Shown piece after piece: positions 16,713 through 24,259 of a stretch of 51,532 nucleotides of DNA. This DNA comes from Candidatus Levybacteria bacterium RIFCSPHIGHO2_01_FULL_41_15. GTDB lineage: Bacteria > Patescibacteriota > Microgenomatia > Levybacterales > UBA12049. Position numbers and translations under genes: made by a program. The stretch covers positions 1 through 51,532 of the forward strand of contig MFNV01000010.1 in the NCBI GenBank assembly GCA_001782165.1. Direction: 5' to 3'. Under the pieces are notes generated by a model that saw nothing but the letters and a program-made list of their open reading frames with translations, was not told where the DNA came from and searched no databases. The first letter of the stretch is position 1, and each line of letters opens with the position of its first letter.

Positions 16713-17372
16713 ATGAAAACTTCATCCATTCGAAAAACTCAGGACAAAAATTTTAAATTTCTAATTTTACTTTCGGGTTCAATAACATTAATTTTATTCC
16801 TTATTTTTTCAGTTCTCGCTTACATTGATCTTTTTACTAGTTTTGACTTTAATACGACTTTAAAACTTCAGGAAATAATTCCAAGAACATATGACACTCC
16901 CTTTTCTCTTTTTAGTCTTCTGGGATCTTTTGAAGTAACTGCCTTTATTCTTGTTTTCCTACTCTTTCTTCTGAAGAAAGCCAGAGGAGTTTATGTTTTA
17001 TGTTTATTTTTTCTTGCAATCGGCATAGAAGTTTTGGGGAAAACTCTTATAGATCATCCGGGACCTCCTCTTTTTTTTCTAAGATATAATTTCCCTTTTA
17101 ATTTCCCAAGCTCTGCTGTCGATACAGGATCCTCATTCCCTTCAGGGCATTCAACAAGAACAGCTTTTATAGGAGTTTTTGCATTGATTTTGATTTTGAA
17201 ATCTCAAAAATTATCAAGGAACCAAAGAATATTGATGTCATTTGTTATATTGCTTATAGTTTTGACTATGTTAGTAAGCCGTGTTTATCTTGGGGAACAC
17301 TGGGTATCAGATGTAATGGGAGGATTTCTTCTTGGGACCGGTTTTTCTCTTGTTGCCGGCCTTTTTCTCTAA
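16713..17372 (+). CDS. PAP2-family membrane phosphatase
   Basis: 219 residues, about six transmembrane segments. It carries the acid-phosphatase signature SSFPSGHSTRTA (motif 2, around residue 140) and SRVYLGEHWVSDVMGG (motif 3, around residue 190). The first motif, K-T-L-I-D-H-P-G-P, is a degenerate KxxxxxxRP. It probably dephosphorylates undecaprenyl pyrophosphate or other lipid phosphates at the membrane, which would fit the adjacent galU. Confidence 0.88.
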   Translation: MKTSSIRKTQDKNFKFLILLSGSITLILFLIFSVLAYIDLFTSFDFNTTLKLQEIIPRTYDTPFSLFSLLGSFEVTAFILVFLLFLLKKARGVYVLCLFFLAIGIEVLGKTLIDHPGPPLFFLRYNFPFNFPSSAVDTGSSFPSGHSTRTAFIGVFALILILKSQKLSRNQRILMSFVILLIVLTMLVSRVYLGEHWVSDVMGGFLLGTGFSLVAGLFL

Positions 17373-17373
17373 T

Positions 17374-17402
17374 TTGACTTCTTGGGACCTTTATGCTATA
17401 AG
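17374..17402 (+). promoter_or_regulatory. Leaderless promoter that decides the start at 17410
   Basis: TTGACT, 17-nt spacer, TATAAG, then 7 nt to ATG. It overlaps the upstream in-frame codons, so the longer reading from 17332 is not credible. Confidence 0.7.
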
Positions 17403-17409
17403 CTTATTC

Positions 17410-18084
17410 ATGACTCAAAGATCAGAACGTGGAGAAGTCACTGACGCCGAGCGCAGAATTATACAAGAGGTTACCAGGCAGTTTGGAGAAGTAGTGGGGG
17501 ATACTTCTTTGTCTGGTGATGAGTATAATGTGTTGGATGGGATAAAGCTTAAAGTAATTGTCAATAAAATTGCACAATACCAAGAGCTGGGAATAATGAG
17601 CGAGGATGATTTCAGGATGCTTTTTGATGAATTCTCATCAAGATATGAGGGCTCCATTTTACCAACAACCATAATGGGGCCGGATATAAAAGATGATCTT
17701 ACTGGATCTGATGGAGAAGGTTGGATTGTAAGCGCACACGCAAGCCGCTTGGAAAATCCAGAGGCAGCTTCTCATGCACACAGAGCTTTAAGAGCAATGC
17801 ATGCACTTGTTATGATAAGCTGGGCAGATATATCAAAGGAGAGAAGAGATGGTGCACTTCAAGAAAGCTTTAGGACAATTGGAGATCTTTATGGCTATAG
17901 GTATGACCAAAATATTGATAGGATCTATAGTGAGGGACGGGGGGACAGAGCAGCACAACTTGGAGCGTTAAGAACTAATGCAATGAATTTATTCAGAAGC
18001 GATACGGATTCATCACCCTTAAACCCCGGTGCATTAAACAAATTGTTTCATGTGTTTGAAATTGACTGTTCCCCGTTTCTCTAG
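17410..18084 (+). CDS. Hypothetical soluble helical protein
   Basis: 224 residues beginning MTQRSERGEVTDAERR. No family recognised. It is charged and mainly helical, with no signal peptide or membrane segment, and the central part is rich in Ala/His (SAHASRLENPEAASHAHRAL). The start is set by the leaderless promoter just upstream. Its stop codon TAG overlaps that of the convergent GNAT gene at the shared CTAG (18081-18084). Confidence 0.6.
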   Translation: MTQRSERGEVTDAERRIIQEVTRQFGEVVGDTSLSGDEYNVLDGIKLKVIVNKIAQYQELGIMSEDDFRMLFDEFSSRYEGSILPTTIMGPDIKDDLTGSDGEGWIVSAHASRLENPEAASHAHRALRAMHALVMISWADISKERRDGALQESFRTIGDLYGYRYDQNIDRIYSEGRGDRAAQLGALRTNAMNLFRSDTDSSPLNPGALNKLFHVFEIDCSPFL

Positions 18085-18560
18085 AACATTTTTACGAAGC
18101 CGATTTGAGGGAGAGTTTTGAATTTAAGTTTTTTATACAATCTGTGAGCTTTTGTATTACCTGTTGTTGAAACCAGAAATAAAGCATGGAATTTGTTTTT
18201 CTTTGAAATCTCCTCTATACATTTAATAAATTTACTTCCGATTCCTTGATTTCTATACTCAGGTTTTATATAAATCTCGTCGATCTCTCCATACATCCCG
18301 TCAAACTCGACACTGAATGCTTTATTATATATTGCATAGCCGATTATTTTCCCGTCTCTTTCAGCGACATAAAGCTCGACAAACTTTCTATCTGGCGCAT
18401 GAAGGAATAGTTGTTTTATTTTCCGCAAGTTAATAGGCATTTCCTGCGTGTCTTCTTTGTTGAGGGCGTACATGAGGATCTTTATAGAGTTGACATCACC
18501 TTTTTTAAACAGCCTGAATTTTACAGACGATCTGTTTTTTTTATTTTTTTTCACGCTCAA
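18081..18560 (-). CDS. GNAT-family N-acetyltransferase
   Basis: 159 residues. The acetyl-CoA-binding motif A is present as IDEIYIKPEYRNQGIGSKFI (R/Q-x-x-G-x-G type) around residues 95-114, with motif B (LFLVSTTGNTKAHRLYKKLKF) behind it. It transfers an acetyl group from acetyl-CoA to an unknown amine. The start (GTG) overlaps the end of the DUF4342-like gene by 20 nt, suggesting coupling. Confidence 0.82.
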   Translation of the reverse strand: MSVKKNKKNRSSVKFRLFKKGDVNSIKILMYALNKEDTQEMPINLRKIKQLFLHAPDRKFVELYVAERDGKIIGYAIYNKAFSVEFDGMYGEIDEIYIKPEYRNQGIGSKFIKCIEEISKKNKFHALFLVSTTGNTKAHRLYKKLKFKTLPQIGFVKMF

Positions 18561-18807
18561 CAGTGATCGTACATTCGGCTACAAGTGCTGCTATTGCTCC
18601 AACAGCCGCAAGGACCGGTGCCAGAAAAACTCCGACAACGCCTAAAGTTAGTGGAAACTGGATAAGCTCTTTCCCGCTTTTGTCTTTTATAATTACCCTT
18701 CTTACATTCCCCTCTTTAATAAGAACTTTTACTTTTTCCAAAAGCTCCTCGCCTCTCACCTGAAAAGTTTCTTCTGTAGTTTTCTTGGTTGTTTGTTTGA
18801 CCGTCAC
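18541..18807 (-). CDS. DUF4342-like small membrane protein
   Basis: 88 residues. The N-terminal half is soluble (EELLEKVKVLIKEGNVRRVI, IKDKSGKELIQFPL), followed by one hydrophobic segment (GVVGVFLAPVLAAVGAIAAL). This is the layout of DUF4342 proteins, whose function is unknown. It is upstream of and overlapping the GNAT gene. Confidence 0.75.
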   Translation of the reverse strand: MTVKQTTKKTTEETFQVRGEELLEKVKVLIKEGNVRRVIIKDKSGKELIQFPLTLGVVGVFLAPVLAAVGAIAALVAECTITVEREKK

Positions 18808-18872
18808 AGCTTTATTATAGCAGATATTTTAGGCAAAAAGTCAAAGGGGAGTTTCTGCTCGGAATTAATCTT

Positions 18873-19526
18873 CTACTTGAGTCCATGGGTATCCATTCCT
18901 CTTGCGTTTTCTTGTATAAATCCTAAAGTTGCCGCTTCGTATGCCGGAATTATCCATGTTCTTATATGTTCAAGGGTTTTTGTTTTCTCCAGGAGCTCTT
19001 TTATGGCTTGGGGCATAAGGTCATAATGGTCTGTGAAGATGGTTGCCAGTGTTCTGTCAGGCTGGGGAAATTGAGGATCAGCCAGTCTTATTAGTTTTTG
19101 TTGGTGTTCAATTGTTATTGTTTCTTTTTCTTCATCCACTGATTTCTCCTGCGGTACAAAAGTGTTTCTAAACGACGCATTATACTCTCTAGTCATCTGG
19201 CTTATTGAAACAGCTCTTTCTACGATCGCTTGTTCAATATTTACCATACATATACCAAAAATTACCGCCGCAAAGTTTAGGATAAATCCTTTTCGTTCAC
19301 CCTCTGGCAATTCCAGATGAAAATCTTCTCTCTCAGTATTTACCCGGATTTTGGCAGAATCTAATCTGTCCTGAAGCTTAAGAAGTCCTTCTTGTCCCTT
19401 TCTCCAAAAAGTCGCAGCAACAATATAAACGGGAGATCTTGTTGGGTGTCCGCTCTCTTTTTCAGCCCTATCGGTTGCTTCTATATGTTCTTTTGCCCGA
19501 CCTCTTATCAATGTTTCAACTGACAT
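18873..19526 (-). CDS. Hypothetical protein
   Basis: 217 residues with no recognised family. It is helical, with one moderately hydrophobic stretch (GFILNFAAVIFGICMVNIEQ, around residues 85-104) that may be a buried helix rather than a membrane span. Acidic and basic residues are evenly mixed. It stands alone between the DUF4342 gene and the structured-RNA locus. Confidence 0.55.
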   Translation of the reverse strand: MSVETLIRGRAKEHIEATDRAEKESGHPTRSPVYIVAATFWRKGQEGLLKLQDRLDSAKIRVNTEREDFHLELPEGERKGFILNFAAVIFGICMVNIEQAIVERAVSISQMTREYNASFRNTFVPQEKSVDEEKETITIEHQQKLIRLADPQFPQPDRTLATIFTDHYDLMPQAIKELLEKTKTLEHIRTWIIPAYEAATLGFIQENARGMDTHGLK

Positions 19527-19590
19527 ATGCGAATATTGTTCCCAAAATTATAGTTCTTTTAAATTTGGGTGGCAAGGGGATGTTTCCTTC

Positions 19591-19620
19591 TTGACTTTTC
19601 ACAGAAAAGTTTCATATACT
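19591..19620 (+). promoter_or_regulatory. Promoter of the structured RNA
   Basis: TTGACT, 18-nt spacer, TATACT. The predicted start near 19627 coincides with the left arm of the long hairpin. Confidence 0.65.
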
Positions 19621-19626
19621 ATTGTT

Positions 19627-19826
19627 GTTCTTTGATATTAGAGATAGTTGGGAATTTTCCTCTACAAAGTCACCAAATATGAGGTACCCCGCGTAGCCTT
19701 GGCAAAGTGGGGGACGAGGCGTTTTTCGCAATGGGTGCGCCCAGTGCGATAGCCTTCCTAATATCATATATGGGGAAGTGTCAACTACCCTCGATATCAA
19801 AGACCGAATTTATTCAGTCCTCTTTT
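19627..19826 (+). ncRNA. Rod-like structured RNA, 6S-RNA-like candidate
   Basis: A ~200-nt transcription unit with no credible ORF. The ends pair: TCTTTGATAT (19629-19638) with ATATCAAAGA (19794-19803), a perfect 10-bp stem, continued by TAGTTG with CAACTA and further imperfect pairs. The apex holds GAGGC...GCCTT enclosing a strong arm TCGCA-a-TGGG-tgcg-CCCA-g-TGCGA. A weak internal region separates the two. A GAC.GAAT...ATTC.GTC stem and CTCTTTT follow as a terminator. A long rod with a central bubble is the shape of 6S RNA, which sequesters sigma70 polymerase. I see no SRP, tmRNA or RNase P core motif. Identity as 6S is inference. Confidence 0.5.
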
Positions 19827-19886
19827 GCCTCTTGTGCTTGAAAGGGTATTAATTTCTTTATCTTTTTGGTAAAATTACTGTTGGTT

Positions 19887-19921
19887 GCCGCCTTAGCTCA
19901 GTGGCAGAGCAACTGTTTTGT
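19887..19921 (+). pseudogene. 5' half of a tRNA-Thr, truncated after the anticodon
   Basis: 35 nt matching the acceptor strand, D arm and anticodon 5' strand of the intact tRNA-Thr(TGT) 67 nt downstream. It ends at TTTTGT, i.e. at the last anticodon base. No matching 3' half is found before the next tRNA. Confidence 0.75.
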
Positions 19922-19988
19922 CCCAGCACTTTCTTGCCAAATTTGATAAAATCTGGTTTAGAAATGCGGGATCCAGTAAAATTGGCTT

Positions 19989-20060
19989 GCCGAGATGGCT
20001 CAGTGGCAGAGCAGCTGTTTTGTAAACAGCAGGTCCCGGGTTCGAATCCCGGTCTCGGCT
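19989..20060 (+). tRNA. tRNA-Thr (anticodon TGT)
   Basis: 72 nt; acceptor GCCGAGA pairs with TCTCGGC, anticodon arm GCTGT-TTTGTAA-ACAGC, T arm CCGGG-TTCGAAT-CCCGG. CCA is not encoded. Confidence 0.95.
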
Positions 20061-20111
20061 CAAGCAAAACACGAATTTTCTGGGATAAACGTTTTTAAAA
20101 ATTGGCTCCGA

Positions 20112-20195
20112 GCTGGGGTGGCAGAGTAGCAATTGCACGTGGCTGTAGACCACGCGTCCTTACGGACTCCGGGGGTGCAATTCCCTCCTCCAGCA
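20112..20195 (+). tRNA. tRNA-Tyr (anticodon GTA)
   Basis: 84 nt class II tRNA. Acceptor GCTGGGG/CTCCAGC, anticodon arm CGTGG-CTGTAGA-CCACG, long variable arm with CGTCC-tta-CGGACT. The T loop reads TGCAATT rather than TTCAATT, an unusual G at position 55. CCA is not encoded. Confidence 0.85.
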
Positions 20196-20280
20196 CTAGA
20201 TAGTTTGGGGTTATGGGATTCAGAGCTATGAGTAATTGGATTTTTTCTCCAGACTCATAGCTAATATTTCATAATCACTC

Positions 20281-20315
20281 GCCGGCGTAGTTCAGGGTAG
20301 ACATGTCCGCCGCTC
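20281..20315 (+). pseudogene. 5' half of a tRNA abutting tRNA-Thr(GGT)
   Basis: 35 nt starting GCCGGCGTAGTTCAGGGTAGAC, with the acceptor and D-arm pattern of a tRNA, that stop where the intact tRNA-Thr begins. No 3' half is present. It is exactly as long as the other 5' half at 19887. Confidence 0.6.
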
Positions 20316-20387
20316 GCCCAGGTAGTTCAGTGGCAGAACGCAATCTTGGTAAGATTGAAGTCGAGGGTTCGATTCCCTCTCTGGGCT
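20316..20387 (+). tRNA. tRNA-Thr (anticodon GGT)
   Basis: 72 nt; acceptor GCCCAGG/TCTGGGC (one G-T pair), anticodon arm CAATC-TTGGTAA-GATTG, T arm GAGGG-TTCGATT-CCCTC. CCA is not encoded. Confidence 0.93.
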
Positions 20388-20526
20388 CACATTCACATTC
20401 GTTTAGTGTAAACAAAATAACCATTTCAATTATGATTTGGAAATTTCACAAGATAGAAGTTATAATGGTTTATCCTGAGGAAGGATAACAAAGGGAGGAA
20501 AAACTCGTACTGAGTTTAATCGAAGT

Positions 20527-20703
20527 ATGGCAAAAAAAGGAGAACACAGAATTATAGTCGGTTTGGTTTGCACTGTTTGCAAAAACAGAAATTACGTAAC
20601 GACAAGAAATAAGTTAAACACCGAAGAGAAATTAAAGCTTGTGAAATATTGCAGGCATTGCAGAAAAAAGACTGATCACAAGGAAACAGACAGACTAAAG
20701 TAG
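20527..20703 (+). CDS. rpmG: 50S ribosomal protein bL33
   Basis: 58 residues starting MAKKGEHRIIVGLVCTVCKN. A zinc ribbon is formed by CTVC (residues 15-18) and CRHC (~43-46), so this is the zinc-binding form. The body (NYVTTRNKLNTEEKLKLVKY) is diagnostic for L33. It lies in the classic tRNA-rpmG-tRNA-Trp neighbourhood that in many bacteria leads into secE-nusG; here secE is about 5 kb away on the other strand. Confidence 0.93.
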   Translation: MAKKGEHRIIVGLVCTVCKNRNYVTTRNKLNTEEKLKLVKYCRHCRKKTDHKETDRLK

Positions 20704-20704
20704 T

Positions 20705-20762
20705 TATGGGTTATGAGTATAGCTATCAACTCATAACTCCGAACTCATAACTAAAAACTAGT
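20705..20762. repeat. AT-rich inverted filler repeat
   Basis: Repeats of the unit ACTCATAACT and its reverse (AGTTATGAGT) surround a short loop. The same unit lies near 14565-14600 beside nusG and within the start of the decayed four-helix-bundle gene. Confidence 0.55.
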
Positions 20763-20813
20763 TTAGGGGTGTCGGTTAACGGCAAACCACCCGCCAAATC
20801 GGCGGGGACTGGA

Positions 20814-21067
20814 ATGTACTACGTTTACATCTTAAAAAGTGAGAAAGACGGCAAACTTTGTACCGGTAGTACCAGTGATTTAAAAAAAGAATTGATGATC
20901 ACCTTAAAGGCTCCTCAATAGCTACAAGAAACAGAAGACCTCTCAAATTGATTTATTACGAAGCTTACTCAAACAAATCTGATGCCTTGAGACGTAAAAA
21001 GTTTTTAAAAACTGGTAACGGTAGAGATTTGATTAAAAATCAGTTAAAATATACATTGAGAGTATAG
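20814..21067 (+). pseudogene. GIY-YIG endonuclease-domain gene with -1 frameshift
   Basis: The ATG frame gives MYYVYILKSEKDGKLCTGST..DLKK and then stops early. Shifting -1 at the run TTTAAAAAAAG (20879-20889) restores IDDHLKGSSIATRNRRPLKL and the rest of a UvrC-type GIY-YIG domain to a TAG at 21065. The site T-TTA-AAA has the form of a -1 slippery heptamer, so programmed shifting is formally possible. A homopolymer deletion is more likely, since the second signature tyrosine is also lost (LCTG instead of LYTG). The stop overlaps the first two bases of tRNA-Trp. Confidence 0.75.
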
Positions 21068-21139
21068 GGACGTGGTGAAATGGTATCACAGCAGTCTCCA
21101 AAACTGCTTTTCTCAGTTCGAATCTGAGCGTCCCTGCCA
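21066..21139 (+). tRNA. tRNA-Trp (anticodon CCA) with encoded 3' CCA
   Basis: 74 nt; acceptor AGGGACG/CGTCCCT, anticodon arm GCAGT-CTCCAAA-ACTGC, T arm CTCAG-TTCGAAT-CTGAG, discriminator G followed by CCA in the DNA. It is the only tRNA here with a genomic CCA. Confidence 0.93.
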
Positions 21140-21154
21140 GTTAAAATTTGCTCC

Positions 21155-21183
21155 TTGAATTCTCAATATCTCGGTGATATTCT
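21155..21183 (+). promoter_or_regulatory. Leaderless promoter of the coiled-coil gene
   Basis: TTGAAT, 17-nt spacer, TATTCT, 6 nt, ATG at 21190. Confidence 0.6.
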
Positions 21184-21189
21184 CTTAAT

Positions 21190-21492
21190 ATGCTTACAAA
21201 AACCGACTTAAGCCAAATTCGAAAAGTAGTTAGAGAAGAAGTAGAAAATGAAGCGCAATCAATAAAAGATGAGCTTGGAGCAGACATTACTACGTCTCGG
21301 ATGAGAATTCAAACCGAGATTAATGAACTTAAAGACAGAATAAAAAATCTAGAGATTAGAGTTTCTAAAATGCACAAGGAACTAAAGAAAGAAATAAAGA
21401 TGGTATCGAATTTTCTCGATAAAGAAAATTTACTGGTTGTAAAAAGAGTAGAGAAAATAGAAGAGCATCTCGGATTATCAAGCGCCCAGTAG
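21190..21492 (+). CDS. Small coiled-coil protein
   Basis: 100 residues, almost entirely one heptad-patterned helix (INELKDRIKNLEIRVSKMHK), highly charged, no signal peptide or membrane segment. The N-terminal QIRKVVREEVENE motif is common in small CPR and phage proteins of unknown function. It probably oligomerises; partner unknown. It converges on gpmA with 6 nt between the two stop codons. Confidence 0.6.
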   Translation: MLTKTDLSQIRKVVREEVENEAQSIKDELGADITTSRMRIQTEINELKDRIKNLEIRVSKMHKELKKEIKMVSNFLDKENLLVVKRVEKIEEHLGLSSAQ

Positions 21493-21498
21493 TTCTAG

Positions 21499-22107
21499 CT
21501 AGGCTCTTCTTAGTTCTTTACTTACCACGTTTCCGTCAGTACCTACTTTATAAACAATTACTTCGCCGGTTGGGATTTCGAGATTTTCAACTTCAGTATC
21601 TGTTAACCCGTCTAAATATTTCACAAGAGCACGGAGACTATTTCCGTGAGCAGAAACTAAAACATTTTTGCCTTCTTTTAATTTAGGCAGAATCTCTTTC
21701 TCATAATAGGGAACTGTCCTGTTATAAACATCCTTTAAGGTTTCTCCGTTTGGGACAGGCACATCCCATCCTCTTCGCAGTTTTTTAAATCCTTCTTCCC
21801 CCAGCTCCTTTAAGATCGACCATTTGTTTTTGCCCGTATATGTTCCATAGTTTCTTTCCTTAAGGGCAGGAGATACGACAGCAAGAATTTGCTCTTTTAA
21901 CACATATCCAATCTGTTTGAGAGTTTGCTGGGCGCGAAGAAGGTCTGAGGTGAAAGCCAGATCAAATTTAATGTCCTTGAGTTTTTTTCCTGCCTTCCTT
22001 GATTCTTCAATTCCCCTAATAGAAAGCGGAGGGTCCTGCCAGCCGGTCCATACACCCTTTGCATTCCAAGTAGATTCACCGTGACGGACAAGAGCAAGAG
22101 TTGCCAT
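21499..22107 (-). CDS. gpmA: 2,3-bisphosphoglycerate-dependent phosphoglycerate mutase
   Basis: 202 residues. The phosphohistidine motif LVRHGESTWN (His at residue 9) and WTGWQDPPLSIRG are followed by FTSDLLRAQQT, ERNYGTYTGKNK and SAHGNSLRALVKYL with the second catalytic His. It interconverts 3- and 2-phosphoglycerate in glycolysis. It is shorter than the ~250-residue E. coli form, as is usual in compact genomes. Confidence 0.92.
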   Translation of the reverse strand: MATLALVRHGESTWNAKGVWTGWQDPPLSIRGIEESRKAGKKLKDIKFDLAFTSDLLRAQQTLKQIGYVLKEQILAVVSPALKERNYGTYTGKNKWSILKELGEEGFKKLRRGWDVPVPNGETLKDVYNRTVPYYEKEILPKLKEGKNVLVSAHGNSLRALVKYLDGLTDTEVENLEIPTGEVIVYKVGTDGNVVSKELRRA

Positions 22108-22158
22108 ATTAGCTAATAGTAACTAGCCACTAGTAACTAGTTACTTTAAAAAATTATA

Positions 22159-22815
22159 TCAGATTCCTAGGAGTTTTTCGGCGAATGTAAGAACTGAAAA
22201 TATAAATTGACCCAATGAAAATCCGCCGATAGGAAAGACCAGAAGGAAAAATATTATAAAAATCCCAATTCCGGAGATGGACATATAAGCGTTTGCCTCC
22301 TTTTCAGGCAGAAGAAGAGCAAAAATTTTGGATCCGTCAAGAGGAGGAATAGGAAGAAGATTAAAAACGGCAAGGAGAAGATTTAATCTTGCAATCATAT
22401 GAAGAATAAAATAAACAGATGGCAAGAAGGAATTCTCAGAGAGAAAAAGCGGGCCATTAATAAGAAACATAATTTTAATGATAAGACTTACGACAACTGC
22501 GATAAAAATATTTGTCAGTGGTCCGGAAAGTGAAACAAGGGCAAGATCTTTTCGGCCTTCTCTTAAATTGAATGGGTCAACAGGGACGGGTTTTGCAGCT
22601 CCGAAAATAACAGGGGACCCTGAGACTATTAAAATAAGTGGAAGAAGAATGCTCATAAATGGGTCAATGTGTTTTCTGGGGTCAAGTGTAAGCCTTCCCG
22701 CAAGTCTTGCAGTGGGATCTCCAAGTCTTTCTGCCACAAATCCGTGCGCTATTTCATGCAGGATTGCCGAAAAAATTAAAATAACTAATATTATCAGCCC
22801 CGATGTCAAATCCAT
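22159..22815 (-). CDS. Site-2 protease family (M50) membrane metalloprotease
   Basis: 218 residues, about five transmembrane segments. The zinc site is HEIAH at residues 20-24, and the third ligand lies in NLLPIPPLDGSKI near the C-terminus; GPLTNIFIAVVV is the conserved loop. Members of this Rip-like subgroup cleave membrane proteins within the bilayer, often in signalling. AAAGGAG precedes the start. The substrate is unknown. Confidence 0.9.
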   Translation of the reverse strand: MDLTSGLIILVILIFSAILHEIAHGFVAERLGDPTARLAGRLTLDPRKHIDPFMSILLPLILIVSGSPVIFGAAKPVPVDPFNLREGRKDLALVSLSGPLTNIFIAVVVSLIIKIMFLINGPLFLSENSFLPSVYFILHMIARLNLLLAVFNLLPIPPLDGSKIFALLLPEKEANAYMSISGIGIFIIFFLLVFPIGGFSLGQFIFSVLTFAEKLLGI

Positions 22816-22828
22816 AAGCTCCTTTCAG

Positions 22829-22925
22829 GATAAATTCGAAGTTCCAAATCCGAAATTCTGCCTGCCGGCAGGCAGGTCTAAATAAGTTTCAAAATTCAAA
22901 ACTCAAAATTTAGGATTTATAATAG
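22829..22925. repeat. Dispersed AT-rich element with a GC palindrome
   Basis: AT-rich element sequence (aaattcgaagttccaaatcc, then aaattcaaaactcaaaattt) interrupted by the palindromic GCCTGCCGGCAGGC at 22860-22873. Confidence 0.55.
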
Positions 22926-22961
22926 AATAACCTATTATTGTTTTGTGGGCAAGTTTTTGAT

Positions 22962-23022
22962 AGACTACAGACTACGGTCCACAGACTACAGTTTTAAAAT
23001 GCCGTAGACAGTAGACTGTAGG
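22962..23022. repeat. Inverted filler repeat before rpmB
   Basis: Units of AGACTAC(AG) on the left and (CC)GTAGAC/TGTAG on the right form an imperfect inverted repeat. It may form a stem in the rpmB leader. Confidence 0.45.
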
Positions 23023-23041
23023 CAGAGAGCGATTTCTATTT

Positions 23042-23314
23042 ATGATAAGCGGAAATAAATGCCAGAATTGCGGTAAGGGAATAATGTACGGACACAATGT
23101 GTCCCATTCCAAAAGAAGGACAAGGAGAATTTTCAAACCAAATCTTCATGTGGTGCGTGTTGAAGTTGGTGGCGTAACAAAAAGAATGAAGCTTTGCAGC
23201 AAGTGCTTAAGGCTTCTGAAAGGCAAAAGCACAAGAGATCTTAAAAAGAAAGAAAAAATTTCAAAAAATCCGGAAGTTCAATCTTCTCAGGAGGCAATTT
23301 CCGTAACAGCCTAG
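23042..23314 (+). CDS. rpmB: 50S ribosomal protein bL28
   Basis: 90 residues. The start [20 protein letters not shown] and [10 protein letters not shown] are diagnostic. Two Cys pairs (CQNC and CSKC) form a zinc ribbon, which many L28 proteins lack. The last ~20 residues are a lineage-specific tail. Monocistronic, flanked by repeats. Confidence 0.94.
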   Translation: MISGNKCQNCGKGIMYGHNVSHSKRRTRRIFKPNLHVVRVEVGGVTKRMKLCSKCLRLLKGKSTRDLKKKEKISKNPEVQSSQEAISVTA

Positions 23315-23371
23315 GTTTTAATTTCTAATTTTTATTTTTCAATTTTCATTGAAAACTTTAAATTTCAAATT

Positions 23372-24220
23372 TTAAATTAATTTTAGTTTAACTAAAATTT
23401 CTTTCCCCTCTTTGTATCCATTCACAAAATCCTTGTAGCTCATTGGATTTTTTCCTTCAACCTGGATTTTGCTATCAGGAAGAAGTTTGATAATCTTTTT
23501 TTTGGATTCAAGGTATGCCACTAAAAAAACTCCTGGCCATGGAAAGTATGCCCTTATCATTCTTTTTATTTTATCGGCTGAAGGAGGATTATTTAAGTCA
23601 ATATATCCATCTTTTTTCTCTAAAATTTTTGTAAAGGTCGCTTGTGGGTCATCTTGGGGAATAGGTTTTAGATCACCCTTTATATATTGCTGTATAGTTT
23701 GATATAGGTTATCTGCACCAATTTTAAAAAGCCTTTTATAAAGGCTATCCGCAGTGTCTTTGTCAGTTATTTTTCCTTCTTGTTGAAAAAGAACCGATCC
23801 ATGATCTACCTTTTCATCGAGTTTTATCAACGTCACTCCCGTAACTTCCTCCCCGTTTAAAAGCACAGTTTGAACAGGAGTGGGACCCCGATGTTTGGGA
23901 AGAAGAGAAGGATGAATGTTTATGATTCCCTTTGGGAAAAACTTCAAAACTTTTTTGGGAATTATCAAGCCAAAATCAGCGAGAACGGCAAAAGACGCAT
24001 GAGCGTCTTTAGTTGTTTGCATTATTAAATTATTAAATTGTTGAGCGGAAATAGAAGGAATTTTGTTTTTAAGACAATAAGAGGGGACTGGATCAAATAG
24101 ATTTTGTTCGGTAGTTATGACAAGAGAGAGATTAAAGTTTTTTTTAATGACTTCAATTACGGGAATAACATACTTGGAGCTTCCGAAAAAAACCAGTTTT
24201 ATATTGTCAGATTGTTTCAT
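23372..24220 (-). CDS. fmt: Methionyl-tRNA formyltransferase
   Basis: 282 residues. The formyl-donor site is clear: INIHPSLLPKHRGPTPVQTV, with the N-H-D catalytic triad represented by INIHPSLL and DEKVDHGSVL. The N-terminal Rossmann part (LVFFGSSKYVIPVIEVIK) and a C-terminal OB-like part complete the enzyme. It formylates initiator Met-tRNA using 10-formyl-tetrahydrofolate. It lies 39 nt downstream of def, with which it works. It is slightly short, with a reduced C-terminal domain. Confidence 0.9.
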   Translation of the reverse strand: MKQSDNIKLVFFGSSKYVIPVIEVIKKNFNLSLVITTEQNLFDPVPSYCLKNKIPSISAQQFNNLIMQTTKDAHASFAVLADFGLIIPKKVLKFFPKGIINIHPSLLPKHRGPTPVQTVLLNGEEVTGVTLIKLDEKVDHGSVLFQQEGKITDKDTADSLYKRLFKIGADNLYQTIQQYIKGDLKPIPQDDPQATFTKILEKKDGYIDLNNPPSADKIKRMIRAYFPWPGVFLVAYLESKKKIIKLLPDSKIQVEGKNPMSYKDFVNGYKEGKEILVKLKLI

Positions 24221-24259
24221 TCAAAATAATCAATTATAAATAATAAATAGTCAATTTGC

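Noticed and set aside
17332-17409. Longer start for the protein at 17410
   Set aside because: The extra codons overlap the PAP2 gene's end and the promoter itself.
19858-20153. Minus-strand ORFs across the tRNA cluster
   Set aside because: They are antisense translations of tRNA-Thr repeats (RPGFEPGT-type peptides), a common artefact.
20879-20889. Programmed -1 frameshift in the GIY-YIG gene as the main call
   Set aside because: A single-base loss in an A run plus a lost signature residue is the simpler explanation; kept only as a possibility.
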